Shown here piece after piece: positions 47,718-59,751 of a stretch of 64,000 bases of DNA. The notes under the pieces are model-generated. The model saw only the letters and a list, made by a program, of their open reading frames with translations. It was not told where the DNA came from and searched no databases. How positions within the stretch are numbered: the stretch's first letter is position 1; each line of letters begins with the position of its first letter. The stretch covers positions 61,001-125,000 of the forward strand of contig CAUYUJ010018054.1 in assembly GCA_963575745.1 (NCBI GenBank). The letters run 5' to 3'. A program made the translations under genes and the position numbers. The stretch is from Prorocentrum cordatum. Lineage: Eukaryota; Sar; Dinophyceae; Prorocentrales; Prorocentraceae.

Positions 47718-49024
47718 GGCAACTCCCACTGCAAGTCGAATGGCCGCAACAGCCCGCGCGTTTTTATGTTCGTCGTTCCGAAGGGCCGCAACAGCCCGCG
47801 TCGGTGCACACTCAGCCAAAAAGGTTACGGAGATGAAATGGAGGAGGCGGCGGAGGCGGAGGAGGAGGCGAGCCGCGGGCAGGAGGGTAGCGGGCAGGGG
47901 GGTCGCAGCAGCAGTGCCGACGACGACGACGATCGCGAAAGAAGAAGGCGCAGGCTGCGAGGAGGGCCGGCGGTGACGCGACGAGTGCGACGACGACAAG
48001 AGCTTGCCGAAACAACAATCAAGCCCCCCTAGCCGATGCAGCCTGCCCGGCCCTCGGCCGCATCAGCCGAGCAGACCAGCAGACCGAGCAGGGAAGTTTT
48101 GCATGGCCCGATCGGGCCACCTGTCCTGAAAGGGTTCCAGAGGCGAATCCGACGTGGCCCAGGCATCCCGAGGTAGCCAAGAACTCAGACAGCTCTCTTG
48201 CTTGGAGGCGCAGCTGACGCGGCTCTCGACCCCATCTGCGGCGTGGATTTCGCGCGGACCTCCGCCCCTGGAGGCCTCCGGAGGCTCTCGACCCTATCTG
48301 TGGCGTGGAATTCGCGCGGGCCTCCGCTCCTGGAGGTCCCCGGAGGCTCTCGACCCCATCTGCGGCATGGAGTTCGCGCGGACCTCCGCCCGTCGTGGAG
48401 GCCCCCGGAGGCCATGGCCCCCAACTCTCGGCGACGACGAACGAGCCCGCCGCCGCTGCCTGCATGCGGGGTGAAGAAGAAAGCTAATTCGTCACGCATC
48501 GCTACCTCCTTCTCCTCATCATTCGTTTTCCACCCACCATCTCCCATCCAAGTCTAAACGTCCTTCTTCTTCTTTCTTCTTCCACCCACGGATCCAGAGG
48601 AGACGATAGGAATTGGGCTGTTTCGGCCAAGAGGCACTGGGCGCCGGCACTCCTCCTCCTGCACTTCTTCTTCTTCTTCTGCCTCCTCCTCTTCCTCCTC
48701 CTCTCGCCCCACTCGCCTCCTCATCCCTCCCATTGCTCTCCCTCCTCCTCCTCCTCCTCGTCCGCCCTCCGCCCTCTGATGATGATGATGATGCATGACA
48801 ATGATGATGTTTTTTTTTTTTTTCACAGGTCGAGCGTCCCTCGTCGAGGCGTCGCTCGCAACTTCCGCGCTTATGCATTTCGCGCTTATACAAGCGAAGG
48901 AAGAGCGCACCCCAGTTAGCGGCGACCGCGCAGTCGTCACCATGTTGTTGTTGACGACGACGAAGGGCATGCAGATCGCAAAAAAAAACCGGGGGCGTTG
49001 CACACGTACGCATCAACGCTTGTT
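47718..49024. other. Spacer with a 61-bp tandem repeat and CTC tracts
   Basis: Contains two copies of GCCGCAACAGCCCGCG near 47738 and 47782, GGA repeats (47840-47900), a 61-bp tandem repeat (48226-48412), a CTC tract (48650-48770) and a T-run (48811-48823). No coding frame convinces me. Confidence 0.5.
48226..48412 (+). repeat. 61-62 bp tandem repeat, three copies
   Basis: Units start with GACCCCATCTGCGGCGTGG near 48229, 48290 and 48352, and each ends with a GGAGGCC palindromic-looking segment. A partial copy precedes the array. The frames over it are not genes. Confidence 0.85.
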
Positions 49025-50101
49025 TCAAGCGCTGTGCTGCTCGCAAAAGGTGGCCGCCGCATCCGTCTCCTGCACCCTCTGGCAACACACCCTGCACGCC
49101 ATCCGAACGCAATATGCGCCAGGCTGGTTGCGGTGGCATATGGCGCACATGGCCGGCTGAGGCGCCGTGCGGACCCCCGCAGGCCTCGCGCCAGCGGCGT
49201 GCTTCTGGGCCCGAGCCAACTTCTTAGAGTGCCAAGCCGCCGAGTGGTGAGACGCAGACTGCCAGCCGGCCCACTCCTGCGCAGGAGGCGCCGCCGCCGC
49301 GCCCCCCGCGGCCGAACCAGCCGCGGGCGCAGCAGCAGCATCGGCCGAAACAGCCGCGGGCGCAGCAGCAGCAGCAGCGGCCAACGCCGCCACAGAGGCA
49401 TTCATCGCGTTGGCGTTCTGGTGCAAGGAGAGCAGGGTGTCCACGGTCGCCTGTAGCATCGAAACCTGGTGCTGGAGCTCCTCCGTCGACGACGCTGCCG
49501 GCGCTGCTGCTGCCGGCGCTGCTGCGGCGGCCGGCGCTGCTGCGGCCGCAGCCGCCGACGGGCGCCCTGCTCCCTTCGTCGGCGGGCCGGCTGGCGGCGC
49601 GCCCGTGAAGGCCACGTAGGGGCCAGGCGCCGCCGCCCGCGGCCGCGTCACCGGCGCCCGCGGCGGCGTCGCCGGCGCCGCGCCGGCCCCAGCCGACCCC
49701 CTGGGCGGCGCCCCCGATGCCTTCTTGAGGAGGTGGGTCGGCGGCGGCGTCGACGGCGCCCTCGGCGAAGGAGGCTTGGCCACCAGCAGCTGCGACGCCG
49801 GCGCCAGCGACGACGACGCGTGGGCGGCGGCGGCGGCCGAGCCCCCAGCCCTGCCGCGGCCGCGGCGGCTGCCACGGCCGCCGCGGCGACGATCATCATC
49901 ATCATCACCACCACTGTCCTGCTGAGGGCCGTCGTCGTCGAGCTCCTCCATCGGGGGGCGACGGCGCGCCCTGGAGCGGCGCCGGCACTGCTCGATCAAC
50001 TCCATGGCCGTCCTGCCTGTTGGCGCGGGGCGGGAAGGCGGCCCGAGCTGCGCCAGCTGGTCCCAGACGTCCATGTTCGGCAGGCGGAAGTAGTCCGCCA
50101 T
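49025..50101 (-). CDS. Pro/Ala-rich protein with C-terminal zinc finger
   Basis: Start ATG at 50101 (M-A-D-Y-F-R-L-P-N-M-D-V-W-D-Q-L); 358 residues. The N-terminus has a hydrophobic/aromatic helix. An Arg/Asp-rich block with R-G-R-G-R follows, then long Ala/Pro-rich low-complexity sequence. A possible coiled coil (E-L-Q-H-Q-V-S-M-L-Q-A) is near residue 210. The C-terminus has C-x2-C...C...C-x2-C-C and a final C-x2-H, which may bind zinc. Cys/His spacing and a clean start and stop argue for a real gene. The C-terminal Cys-rich domain resembles RNA/DNA-binding tails seen in dinoflagellate proteins, but the family is not recognised. Confidence 0.65.
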   Translation of the reverse strand: MADYFRLPNMDVWDQLAQLGPPSRPAPTGRTAMELIEQCRRRSRARRRPPMEELDDDGPQQDSGGDDDDDRRRGGRGSRRGRGRAGGSAAAAAHASSSLAPASQLLVAKPPSPRAPSTPPPTHLLKKASGAPPRGSAGAGAAPATPPRAPVTRPRAAAPGPYVAFTGAPPAGPPTKGAGRPSAAAAAAAPAAAAAPAAAAPAASSTEELQHQVSMLQATVDTLLSLHQNANAMNASVAALAAAAAAAPAAVSADAAAAPAAGSAAGGAAAAPPAQEWAGWQSASHHSAAWHSKKLARAQKHAAGARPAGVRTAPQPAMCAICHRNQPGAYCVRMACRVCCQRVQETDAAATFCEQHSA

Positions 50102-50242
50102 CTATGGGCTAGCGCATCGTTATTATTAGTTGCGAGCCTCAGTGGGGAAAGGGGCTCCCAAAAAAAGGGGGCCCTCGACAACGACGGCGACAGACGACGT
50201 ACCAAACACATATTATATATACCCTGACGCCCCCTCTTCGTC

Positions 50243-50840
50243 TCATACTAATAATTTTAATGCGCCAACCACCTCGCGCCAACTGCCGATGCGGACCAGG
50301 GCGTCGTCGTCGTCGGGGTCCCACCTATTCCCGACAGGCCGGGCGCCCGTGTACTGGATGACGGCGCCATGTTCAGTGATGGAGTCGCACTGCGCCTGGC
50401 CACCCTCGTGGAGGACGCTCCACAAGCACTCGAGGTCATTGTCGATCATGTGGGTCAAGACAACGCCATCATCCTCGCACTTCGGGCCTTTCCCACCGGC
50501 GCCGCTCTTGTTACAGGTCAAGTGGACGTTGCTATGATCGAGCCCCATCTGCAGCAGACCTGTGCTCCTGATCAGCCTCACGACCCAAGCCTCCACCTGG
50601 CCCAAACGACGATGCCAAGAATGCCACGTGCCACGATTCGTCCGACTGATGAAGTGGACATCATCGAGGCCGAACTCAGCCGCGCACAGCACTGCAAAAG
50701 GCCAGAACCCGCCATCCACTGCCTGATAGATGTCGTCGCCTTTGCGGGGTGGCGCAGGCTCGATCGACGCGCCCCGAGGGGGCGCCGCGGCGAATCTGGC
50801 GGCGGGCTGAGCGCCACCTCCAGTCCAAGCCGCCGCGGCG
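50243..50840 (-). CDS. Unrecognised protein or exon, balanced composition
   Basis: The frame is open from a TGA near 50847 to the stop at 50243. It reads P-P-R-K-G-D-D-I-Y-Q-A-V-D-G-G-F-W-P-F and then F-G-L-D-D-V-H-F-I-S-R, W-H-S-W-H-R-R-L-G, H-L-T-C-N-K-S-G-A and D-N-D-L-E-C-L-W-S-V-L-H-E. The mixed composition and low repetition in a repeat-rich setting support coding. No ATG is suitable, so it is probably an internal or terminal exon with its 5' exon unresolved. It lies on the same strand and 140 bp upstream of the zinc-finger gene. Confidence 0.5.
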
Positions 50841-50999
50841 CCCTCTCAGGGCGCGCCATGCGCTTGCCCACCCAGCCAGAACCATCCAAGCGCCCCCCCC
50901 TGCCGTCGCCGCCCTCCCCGGACGCGACGCCGCCCACGTCGATGCCCAGCACGGGCATGTCGCCGCTGCAGCGGCGGGCGGCGGCGGGCGGCCGCGCCG

Positions 51000-52620
51000 G
51001 CCGCTGGCTGCTGCTGGGGAGTGGGCGCCACCAACAAAGCCAAAACGGCTGTTGTCACGGTGCAACATGCATGCCCCCCTCTTCTTGTTGTCTTCCTCTC
51101 TTCTCCCCCCCTGGGATGCGTCCAGCCGCGGCGACGACGAGGAGGCCCCATGGGATGATATGACAATTTTTCGGGCGGCGTCCAGCCGCGGCGACGAGGA
51201 GGCCCCCATTCCGAAGGCCAGACACACAAAATCTCGAAACTCCAGGGCCGAAGCAACCCGCAGCGGAGTAGGGGGGAAGCCTGGCAATTCAGATGCAGGG
51301 AGGGGCGGGCGAGGAAGCGGATTGGGCGAGACGGAGGAGGACAAGGGGGAGGAAGAGTACACACAGGAGGACGACAGAGGAGGAGGAGGGGGAGGAGGAG
51401 GAGGAGGAAGAATCGGAGGAGGAAGAGGAAGAGGAGGAGGGGGATGAGGAGGAGGATGAAGATGAGAAGGATGGAGGAATGCGAGGGAGTCCTGCCCGCC
51501 AGGAGGTGTGGGGGGGGGGTGGGGGGGGTAAGGTGCAAGAATGATGAGAAGGATGGTGGAATGAGGTGCACCAAATCCTATCCTTCAAAACCAAAATTTG
51601 GGGGCGGGGGTAACATCCGAAACAGCCAGCGGGGTTGGGGGCAACAGCCGAAACAGCCGGCCGAAACAGCCAGCGGGGGCGGGGGTAACAGCCGAAACAT
51701 AACAGCCAGCGGGTGTGGGCCATCAATCCTTTTCCAACCGGCTGAAACAGCCAGCGGGGGTGGGGGTAACAGCCGAAACACAGCGGGAGGTAAACAAAAA
51801 CTTGCCCTCGCCAGCCAAACGCCACCATCCCCCCCCTCCCCCCTCCGCTCCTCCCACCCCGCTTTTTTGCTGTGCCCGCCTCCTCCTCCCCTTCCTCCTG
51901 CATTCCGCCCACCCTCCTTTTTCCCCTCAGCGCCTCCCTGCGCGTGGCTGTCAACAATAATTCGTACCCTCGTGGGCGCGAACGATTCCCCTCGGGGCGG
52001 GACACCAAAATTAATGTCGCGTTATATCCAATGAAACGCGCTGCGCACATTGCGTGAAATCACATTGGAATTGTTAAGCAAATAACATCGTTCGGAAAGT
52101 TCCCCTCTAGAAATAACATGACGATGTATTATCATCATATGATTGTTTCCTTGTCGACCACAAACAACGCATGCACATGTATCAATCCATATAAACGTTA
52201 CACCTATAGAGGAAAACACCAAATCTTCTAGAATTGCACATGCATCCAACTTCCCGCGTCGTTCGTTGTTCGTTCGTTACTACGCGCGCACATTGTCTGC
52301 CCCGAAAACGACGATGATGGGGTTGTGAGAATCCATGTGCATATCAACGTACTAACGCTCGCGCAGCGTGCTGTGCGCACGAGCACCGACTTTAATTTTT
52401 AGCATGCAGAAGTTATTTTGTGGCATGCTGAATATTAATCAGTGCGCTCGTCGTCAGTGTTTGGGGGCGTGGAATTTAAAATTCCACTGAATGCATCAAA
52501 GTCATACGACGAGGATGATGGCGACACGCGCCAGCCCGCGCCACGGCGCGCACGTGCCAACGCGGGTGGAATGGATCCGAACGGGAAACACGCGCGCGAA
52601 GCTTTTACAAGTCTTCTGAG
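51000..52620. other. Spacer with GGA tract and 31-bp repeats
   Basis: GGA repeats (51370-51460), a CCGAAACAGCCAGCGGGGG repeat of about 31 bp in five or six copies (51600-51790), and about 800 bases (51800-52620) of unique, AT-richer DNA. I see no gene in the unique part. Confidence 0.55.
51600..51790 (+). repeat. Tandem repeat CCGAAACAGCCAGCGGGGG, about 31 bp
   Basis: Five to six imperfect copies of GGGGTAACAGCCGAAACAGCCAGC with G-run length changes. Single CCGAAACAGCC motifs also occur elsewhere in the right half of the window. Confidence 0.8.
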
Positions 52621-52649
52621 TCTCATGAGTCCTCTGGGTCGAGCATCCG

Positions 52650-53310
52650 ATGGGAGTTCAGGAATTCGCCGCCATGCGGGAAGGGTGCGGTCCGCGTGCG
52701 GTCACGCCTGGGATGGGGGTTAGGAATTTGCCACGCATAATCTTTTGACTCTGATGAGTCCTCTGAGTCGCGCGTGCGATGAGAGTTTAGGAATTAGCCG
52801 CCCCGCGGGAGGGGCGCGATCCGTGCGCGGGCGCAAGTGGAAGGGGGGGTACGAATTAGCCGCCATGCTGGAGGAGATACGTCCGTGCGCGGGCACGCAT
52901 GGAACGATGGCTTAGGAATGATAGCCGCCATGCGGGAAGGGCACGATCGGTGTGCGGGCACGCATGGAATGAGGTTTTGGAAATTCGCCGCCATGCGGTA
53001 GGAGATACGTCCGTGCGCGGGCACGCATGGGATGATGGATTAGGAATGATAGCCGCCATGCGGGATCCGCGTGCGGGCACGCATGGGATGAGGGTTTAGG
53101 AATTAGCCGCCATGAGGGAGGCGCACCATCCGTTTGCGGGCACGCATGCAATGAGAGTGTAGGAATTCGCCGCCATGCGGGAGGCGCACCATCCGTTTGC
53201 GGGCGCGCATGGAATGACAGTGTAGGAATTCGCCGCCACGCGGGAAGGGCACGATCCGTATGCGGGCACGCATGGAATAAGGGTTTAGGAATTAGCCGCG
53301 CATACGGGGC
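52650..53310 (+). repeat. Tandem array of a 62-bp unit, about 11 copies
   Basis: The landmark TAGGAATTMGCCGCCATGCG recurs near 52658, 52725, 52788, 52850, 52912, 52976, 53040, 53096, 53159, 53221 and 53285. Each unit ends GCGGGCACGCATGGAATGA. Short frames over it rotate with the period and are not genes. Confidence 0.9.
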
Positions 53311-53554
53311 GCTTCAAGGGAATTTTAGGACTTCGATAGTTTAGACTCTTAGCTCTTAGCTCCTCCGAGGACTCGCGGCTATAGACTCTTAGGTCTCAGC
53401 TCCTCCAAGGACTCGTAGCTATAGACTCTTAGACTCTGAGGACTCGCGGTGCTGCGATCCCCTCCTCGCCAAGAGCGCTGGGGAGCTCGCGGCGCAGGCC
53501 GCGCGCGCTCCGAACTTTGCTTTTCCGCCCCAGACCACCCACAGTGAAGCCTTT
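53311..53554 (+). repeat. GACTCTTAG/CTCCTCCGAGGACTCG repeats
   Basis: Two to three copies of TAGACTCTTAG...CTCCTCCRAGGACTCG between 53338 and 53450, directly after the 62-bp array. About 100 bases of unique DNA follow. Confidence 0.65.
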
Positions 53555-54560
53555 TAGGGTTTAGGGTTTCTATCCCCCAACCCCTTGTCAATGGGGGGCT
53601 GTCGTGTCCGGCGCGCAAGCGAACATGTTGTCGCGAGCAGGCCGAAGCGGCCTGGGCAGTTCGCACGCGTTTGAGCTCGCGCGCTCTGCGCTCTGCGCAG
53701 GCGCACGAGTCGCCTTCCCGAGCTGCTCGTCGCGGCCTTCGGCTTTGGGTTGCCCCGCGGGGCTGCCGCAGGCGCAAAAGTCCACGGGGGCGCATAAGTC
53801 CGCGGCTGACGGCGACGCGCGCGGTTATAGCATTCGCTCTCGCCGTTGGGCTTGGCCGTTGGTGTCGCCCCCACTGAAACGATTGCATTCTCGTCGCAGC
53901 CGCCTGCGGCGCGTTTTTAATACAGATGGAGGGGGGGCGCGAGGGGGCGGGTCTGGCACCCCTGCGCTACGATGCGCAGGCATGGTTGCGGCAGCACCTG
54001 CATGGCGGGGGAGCGCCTGGGCGCGTCGGCGATCGTTCGCGAGCGTCTGGGTGCGCTTGCGAGCGCTTGGAAGCGCCCAGGAACCTTGCGAGCGCCTGGG
54101 AGCGCCGCGGGGGAGCGTTGCGGAGTGTTTGCGGATGCTTGGGGGCGCCTGGGAACGTTCGGGGGCGCCCTGGGAGCGCTTGGGAGCGATTGCGAGCGCC
54201 AGGGAACGCTGGGGCGCGTTTGCGAACGCTTGGGAGCGCCGGGGAGCGCCGGGGAGCGTTTTGGAGCGTTTGGGAGTGCTTGGGCGCGCTGGGAACGTTG
54301 GGGGGCGCCTGAGGGCTCCTGGCAGCGCCTGGGAGCGTCTGGGAGCGATTGGGACACCGTGGGACTGCTCGGGGGAAGGCCCCAGGTACTTTCGGGGCGC
54401 CCGTGAACACCCTGGGAACTCTGGGAGCGCATGGGGCGGCTATTGAAAGGCCCTGGGCGGCGTACGCTCCATGGGCAGGCTCGTTTAGCGCTCGGCCAAG
54501 CGCCACGGGCTACGGAAGTTGCACAGCCCGCGGTTTGCTGTTTAGGGTTTGGGGTTTAGC
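53555..54560 (+). repeat. Telomere-like motifs bracketing a GGGAGCG minisatellite
   Basis: TTTAGGGTTTAGGGTTT at about 53555 and TTTAGGGTTTGGGGTTTA at 54541 are short interstitial copies of the plant/dinoflagellate-type telomere repeat. Between them are about 350 bp of GC-rich unique DNA and a degenerate minisatellite (53985-54430) of 10-20 bp units around GGGAGCGCCTGGGAGCG. Frames of up to 280 residues over it are repeat products. Confidence 0.7.
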
Positions 54561-54676
54561 TGCTTCCCATGGCGAGCGCGCCTGGCTCGCAGCGCCGGGG
54601 GCCGCTGGATTGCGCAGGCCTGGCTAGTGCAGGGGCCCGGCCCCAGGCCCCGAGGCGCAGCCGCCGTGCTTCGCGG

Positions 54677-54718
54677 GCGGGCGTCGTCGTCGTCGTCGTC
54701 GTCGTGGTCGTCGTCGCG

Positions 54719-54788
<70 letters not shown>
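54677..54788 (+). repeat. GTC trinucleotide microsatellite
   Basis: About 37 GTC units, nearly pure. Open in all frames on both strands. Confidence 0.95.
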
Positions 54789-55649
54789 GCGGCGTGCCTC
54801 ACCCCCTCCTTTCTTCATCCCGTGTTCCCCCGCGTTCGCTTTTTCTCCGGCCCCTCCCCATCCTGACCCTCCTCCTGCTCTTGCTTCCTGGCGGGATCGT
54901 GCTGCAGCTGACCTCCCCCTCTCCCTCTTTTTTATTCGTCCTCGGACCCCTCCCCCGCCTCGGCCCCCTCCCCCACTGCAAGATCGCGCGTGAGCGGCGC
55001 GGCGCGAGCCACCGCGCGGGGTCGCCGCGCCACTGCGCGCGAGGCCCCGTTCTTTTTTCAAGATGGAAAAAACACACAGAGTCACGATTAATCGTCGATC
55101 CCAGGAAAATGTGGGAAAATATGGGTGTGGGGGGAAAACGAAAACTTTGAAAATATAAGAAAATATTGGGAATCCTGTTATTTGTGTGTATTTGTTTGTG
55201 TGTCCTGGGGCCCTTTCATTTTCGTCGCTCATGCGGGGATGCTTTTACCTCCTCGTCGCCCCCCCACTGCAAGATCCACTGCGATCCGATCGATCCGACT
55301 CGATGGCGACTCTGGCCGGCGAGTCGACTCCGACAGTTCGACGATCCCGTGATGCCCGGCGCTTGCGTCGACGGCGTTGTGCGCCCCGGTGCCGCTGATT
55401 CGATCCGATGCCGATTCTGTGCCGATGCAGCCCAATGCGATGATCGTTCCGATCCGATCCGGCTTCGCGGTTCAAGGGTGGCTGATCGCCCCACTGTTTT
55501 CGCTCCTCGCCCCCTTGGGTTCCCGCGTTGCCTGGCGGCCTCAAGATTCGCACGGCCGTTGAGGCCGAGTCGTCCGTTGTTCTGGTCGCACCCCTTTCCT
55601 CCTAACAAAAACACCGTTCCCGCGCCTCACCCGCTTTCGGGGTTAACGC
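54789..55649. other. Spacer, nothing recognised
   Basis: GC-rich unique DNA with two copies of CCCCCTCCCCCACTGCAAGATC-like sequence (54966 and 55258), so a short repeat is present. No gene. Confidence 0.5.
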
Positions 55650-58600
55650 GACGGGGGGGTGGGCTTGGCAGGGGGGTGCGCATCGTTCCCTGCCCACTCG
55701 TCGCCGACCAGGGCCCGATAGCCCCAACCCGCCCAGGCGAGAGGGGGGGAACAGGCTCAGCAGGGGGGCACGCATCGACCCGTGCCCACTCGTCGCCGAC
55801 CAGGGCCCGATAGCCCCAACCTGCCCAGGCGTGAGGGGGGGAATGGGCTCAGCAGGGGGGTACGCATCGACCCCTGCCCACTCGTCGCCGACAACGGCCC
55901 GATAGCCCCAACCCGCCCAGGCGTGAGGGGGGGGACAGGCTCAGCAGACGCATCGACCCCTGCCCACTCGTCGCCGACAAAGGCCCGATAGCCCCAACCC
56001 GCCCAGGCGTGAGGGGGGGAACAGGCTCAGCAGGGGGGTACGCATCGACCCCTGCCCACTCGTCGCCGACCAGGGCCCGATAGCCCCAACCCGCCCGGGC
56101 GAGAGGGGGGGAACAGGCTCAGCAGGGGGGTACGCATCGACCCCTGCCCACTCGTCGCCGACCAGGGCCCGATAGCCCCAACCCGCCCAGGCGTGAGGGG
56201 GGGAACAGGCTCAGCAGGGGGGTACGCATCGACCCCTGCCCACTCGTCGCCGACAAGGGCCCGAGAGCCCCAACCCGCCCAGGCGTGAGGGGCGGAACAG
56301 GCTCAGCAGGGGGGTACGCATCGACCCCTGCCCACTCGTCGCCGTCCAGGGCCCGATAGCTCCAACCCGCCCAGGCGTGAGGTGGGGAACAGGTTCAGCA
56401 GGGGGGCACGCATCGACCCCTGCCCACTCGTCGCCGACAACGGCCCGATAGCCCCAACCCGCCCAGGCGTGAGGGGGGGAATAGGCTCAGCAGGGGGGTA
56501 CGCATCGACCCCTGCCCACTCGTCGCCGACCAGGGCCCGATCGCCCCAACCCGCCCAGGCGTGAGGGGGGGAACAGGCTCAGCAGGGGGGTACGCATCGG
56601 ACCCTGGCGTCGCCGACCAGGGCCCGATAGCCCCAACCCGCCCAGGCGTGAGGGGGGGGAACAGGCTCAGCAGGGGGGTACGCATCGACCCTGCCCACTC
56701 GTCGCCGACAGGGCCCGATAGCCCCAACCCGCCCAGGCGTGAGGGGGGGAACAGGCTCAGCAGGGGGGTACGCATCGACCCCTGCCCACTCGTCGCCGAC
56801 CACGGCCCGATAGCCCCAACCCGCCCAGGCGAGAGGGGGGGAACAGGCTCAGCAGGGGGGTACGCATCGACCCCTGCCCACTCGTCGCCGACAAGGGTAC
56901 GACAGCCCCAACCCGCCCAGGCGTGAGGGGGGGAATAGGCTCAGCAGGGGGGTACGCATCGACCCCTGCCCACTCTTCGCCGACAAGGGCCCGACAGCCC
57001 CAATCCGCCCAGGCGTTAGGGGGGGGGGAATAGGCTCGGCAGGGGGGTACGCATCGACCCCTGCCCACTCGTCGCCGACAAGGGCCCGATAGCCCCAATC
57101 CGCCCAGGCGAGAGGGGGGGAACAGGCTCAGCAGGGGGGTACGTATCGACCTCTGCCCATTCGTCGCCGACAAGGGCCCGATAGCCCCAACCCGCCCAGG
57201 CGTGAGGGAGGGGAACAGGCTCAGCAGGGGGGTACGCATCGACCCCTGCCCACGCGTCGCCGACAAGGGCCCGACAGCCCCAACCCGCCCAGGCGTGAGG
57301 GGGGGGATAGGTTCAGCAGGGGGGTACGTATCGACCCCTGCCCGCTCGTCGCCGACAAGGGCCTAATAGCCCCAACCCGCCCCGCGTAGGGGGGGGGGGG
57401 GGGGTGAGGCTCAGCAGGGGGGTACGCATCAACCCGCCAAGGCGTGAGGGGGGGATAGGCTCAGCAGGGGGGTGCGCATCGACCCCTGCCCACTCGTTTC
57501 CGAACAAGGGCCCGAGAGCCCCAACCCGCCCAGGCGTGAGGGGGGGAACAGGCTCAGCAGGGGGGCACGCATCGACCCTGCCCACTCGTCGCCGACAGGG
57601 CCCGATAGCCCCAACCCGCCCAGGCGTGAGGGGGGGATAGGCTCAGCAGGGGGGTACGCATCGACCCCTGCCCACTCGTTGCCGACAAGGGACCGATAGC
57701 CCCAACCCGCCCAGGCGAGAGGGGGGGAACAGGCTCAGCAGGGGGGTACGCATCGACCCCTGCCCACTCGTCGCCGACAAGGGCCCGATAGCCCCAACCC
57801 GCCCAGGCGTGAGGGGGGGGGAACAGGCTCAGCAGGGGGGGACGCATCGACCCCTGCCCACTCGTCGCCGACAAGGGCCCGATAGCCCCAACCCGCCAGG
57901 CGAGAGGGGGGGAACAGGCTCAGCAGGGGGGTACGCATCGACCCCTGCCCACTCGTCGCCGACCAGGGCATAGCCCCAACCGCCCAGGCGTGAGGGGGGG
58001 AACAGGCTCAGCAGGGGGGTTCGCATCGACCCCTGCCCACTCGTCGCCGACAAGGGCCCGATAGCCCCAACCCGCCCAGGCGTGAGGGGGGAACAGGCTC
58101 AGCAGGGGGGTACGCATCGACCCCTGCCCACTCGTCGCCGACAAGGGCCCGATAGCCCCAACCCGCCCAGGCGTGAGGGGGGGAACAGGCTCAGCAGGGG
58201 GGTACGCATCGACCCCTGCCCACTCGTCGCCGACAAGGGCCCGAGAGCCCCAACCCGCCCAGGCGTGAGGGGGGGAACAGGCTCAGTAGGGGGGTACGCA
58301 TCGACCCTGCCCACTCGTCGCCGACAAGGGTCGCCCAGGCGTGAGGGGGGGAACAGGCTCAGCAGGGGGGTGCGCATCGACCCCTGCCCACTCGTTGCCG
58401 ACAAGGGACCGAGAGCCCCAACCCGCCCAGGCGAGAGGGGGGGAACAGGCTCAGCAGGGGGACGCGCATCGACCCTGCCCACTCGTCGCCGACAAGGGTT
58501 GCCCACGCGTGAGGGGGGGAACAGGCTCAGCAGGGGGGTACGCATCGACCTCTGCCCACTTGTCGCCGACAAGGGCCCGAGAGCCCCAACCCGCCCAGGC

Positions 58601-58700
58601 GAGAGGGGGGGGGGAACAGGCTCAGCAGGGGGGTACGCATCGACCCCTGCCCACTCGTCGCCGACCAGGGCCCGAGAGCCCCAACCCGCCCAGGACCGTG
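55650..58700 (+). repeat. Satellite array of a 91-bp unit, about 33 copies
   Basis: Each unit reads CAGGCTCAGCAGGGGGGTAC, CGCATCGACCCCTGCCCACT, CGTCGCCGACAAGGGCCCGA, TAGCCCCAACCCGCCCAGGC and GTGAGGGGGGGAA. Copies differ by few bases, mostly in G-run length, AAG/CAG and GTG/GAG. The spacing is 91-93 bp, with shortened copies near 57430, 58330 and 58500. Each unit has two G-runs, so the plus strand could form G-quadruplexes. The period is not a multiple of three, and the open frames on both strands come from the repeat. Confidence 0.95.
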
Positions 58701-59751
58701 CGGACTCCCTACCCTGGGGGCACATCTCCGATCCATCGGCGATGTATCGCCGGCGCCAGGCCGAGCCCCCTCCCCCCCTGAGCGAGTCCCTCCCCCCTCC
58801 CTATCGCCGACACGCAGGAGTGGCCCTTCCCTGGAGTGACCTTTGGTGCGGGCCCATCGGCCATCGGGGTCCCCCGGGTCCCCCGATCGCCGAGCGCGGT
58901 GCGATAGTGGCGTCTTGCGCTGTCGTGTCTGGCCCCCCTGCGGCCCCCCGAAAGCCGCGCAGCAAAGGTCATTCTTACGCAGGGTCGCACTTGCGTGCAG
59001 CCTACAGGAGGAGGAGGTGGAGGAGGGGGAGGAGGAGGAGGAGGAGGAGGAGGAGGAGGAGGAGGTAGAGGAGGAGGAGGAAGAGGAGGAGGAGGAGGAG
59101 GAGAAGCAGGAGAAGGAGGAGGATGAGGAGGAAGAAAGGAGAAGGAGGAGGAGGAAGAGGTGCGTTCGGGCCCGCTTCGCCCTCCTCTTTCGGGCCTCTC
59201 GTTGCGTCCGCCCCCTCCCTCGTCCCTCGCCGGTTACTCTTGCGTGTCACCGATATCGCGGCTCATCCCCCGCGTCCCCCTTCCCCTTCCTCTTCGCGGC
59301 CACTGCCTGCTGCTCCTCCTCCCATGCCCGGCCGCGGCGGGCAGCAGGGGGAGGGGTCGGGGGCCAGTGCAACGGCGGGGGGGGGGGGCGGGTCACCACC
59401 AGGGGGGGCGTTACCAGCGCCTCGTGGGAAGCGAGGCTCCCGGACCGAAGCTCGAGGCGAGGAGGAGGAGGAGGAGGATGAGGTTCTTGGACGATTGGGG
59501 TTTTGTGTGTGTGTGTCTGTGTGTGTGTGTGTGTGTTTGTGTGTGTGTGTCGAGCTACCGAAGGGACAGCGTCCGAATCACGTGTGATACGAACACAGCC
59601 CTGCCCAGAAGGCCACTGAGGCCTGGGGGCTCTCGAGGCTCTAGGAGGCTAGAGAGCACAGAAGCGGTCCCCAGACCGCCGAAAGCAAGGCCAAAAAGGG
59701 CCTGCACGAGCACTTAGGGCAACACGGGAACCCTTGCGAGCGGCCCCGACC
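58701..59751. other. Spacer with GGA and GT microsatellites
   Basis: About 280 bp of unique DNA, a GGA tract (59009-59165), GC-rich DNA and a GT tract (59506-59552). The last 200 bases are probably the 3' flank of the LINE fragment. No other gene. Confidence 0.5.

Noticed and set aside
53604-54446. 280-codon frame over the GGGAGCG minisatellite
   Set aside because: Repeat-driven Ala/Arg/Gly/Trp composition, with similar frames on both strands.
55650-58700. CRISPR-like regular repeats
   Set aside because: Units are contiguous with no unique spacers, in a eukaryotic context; this is a satellite.
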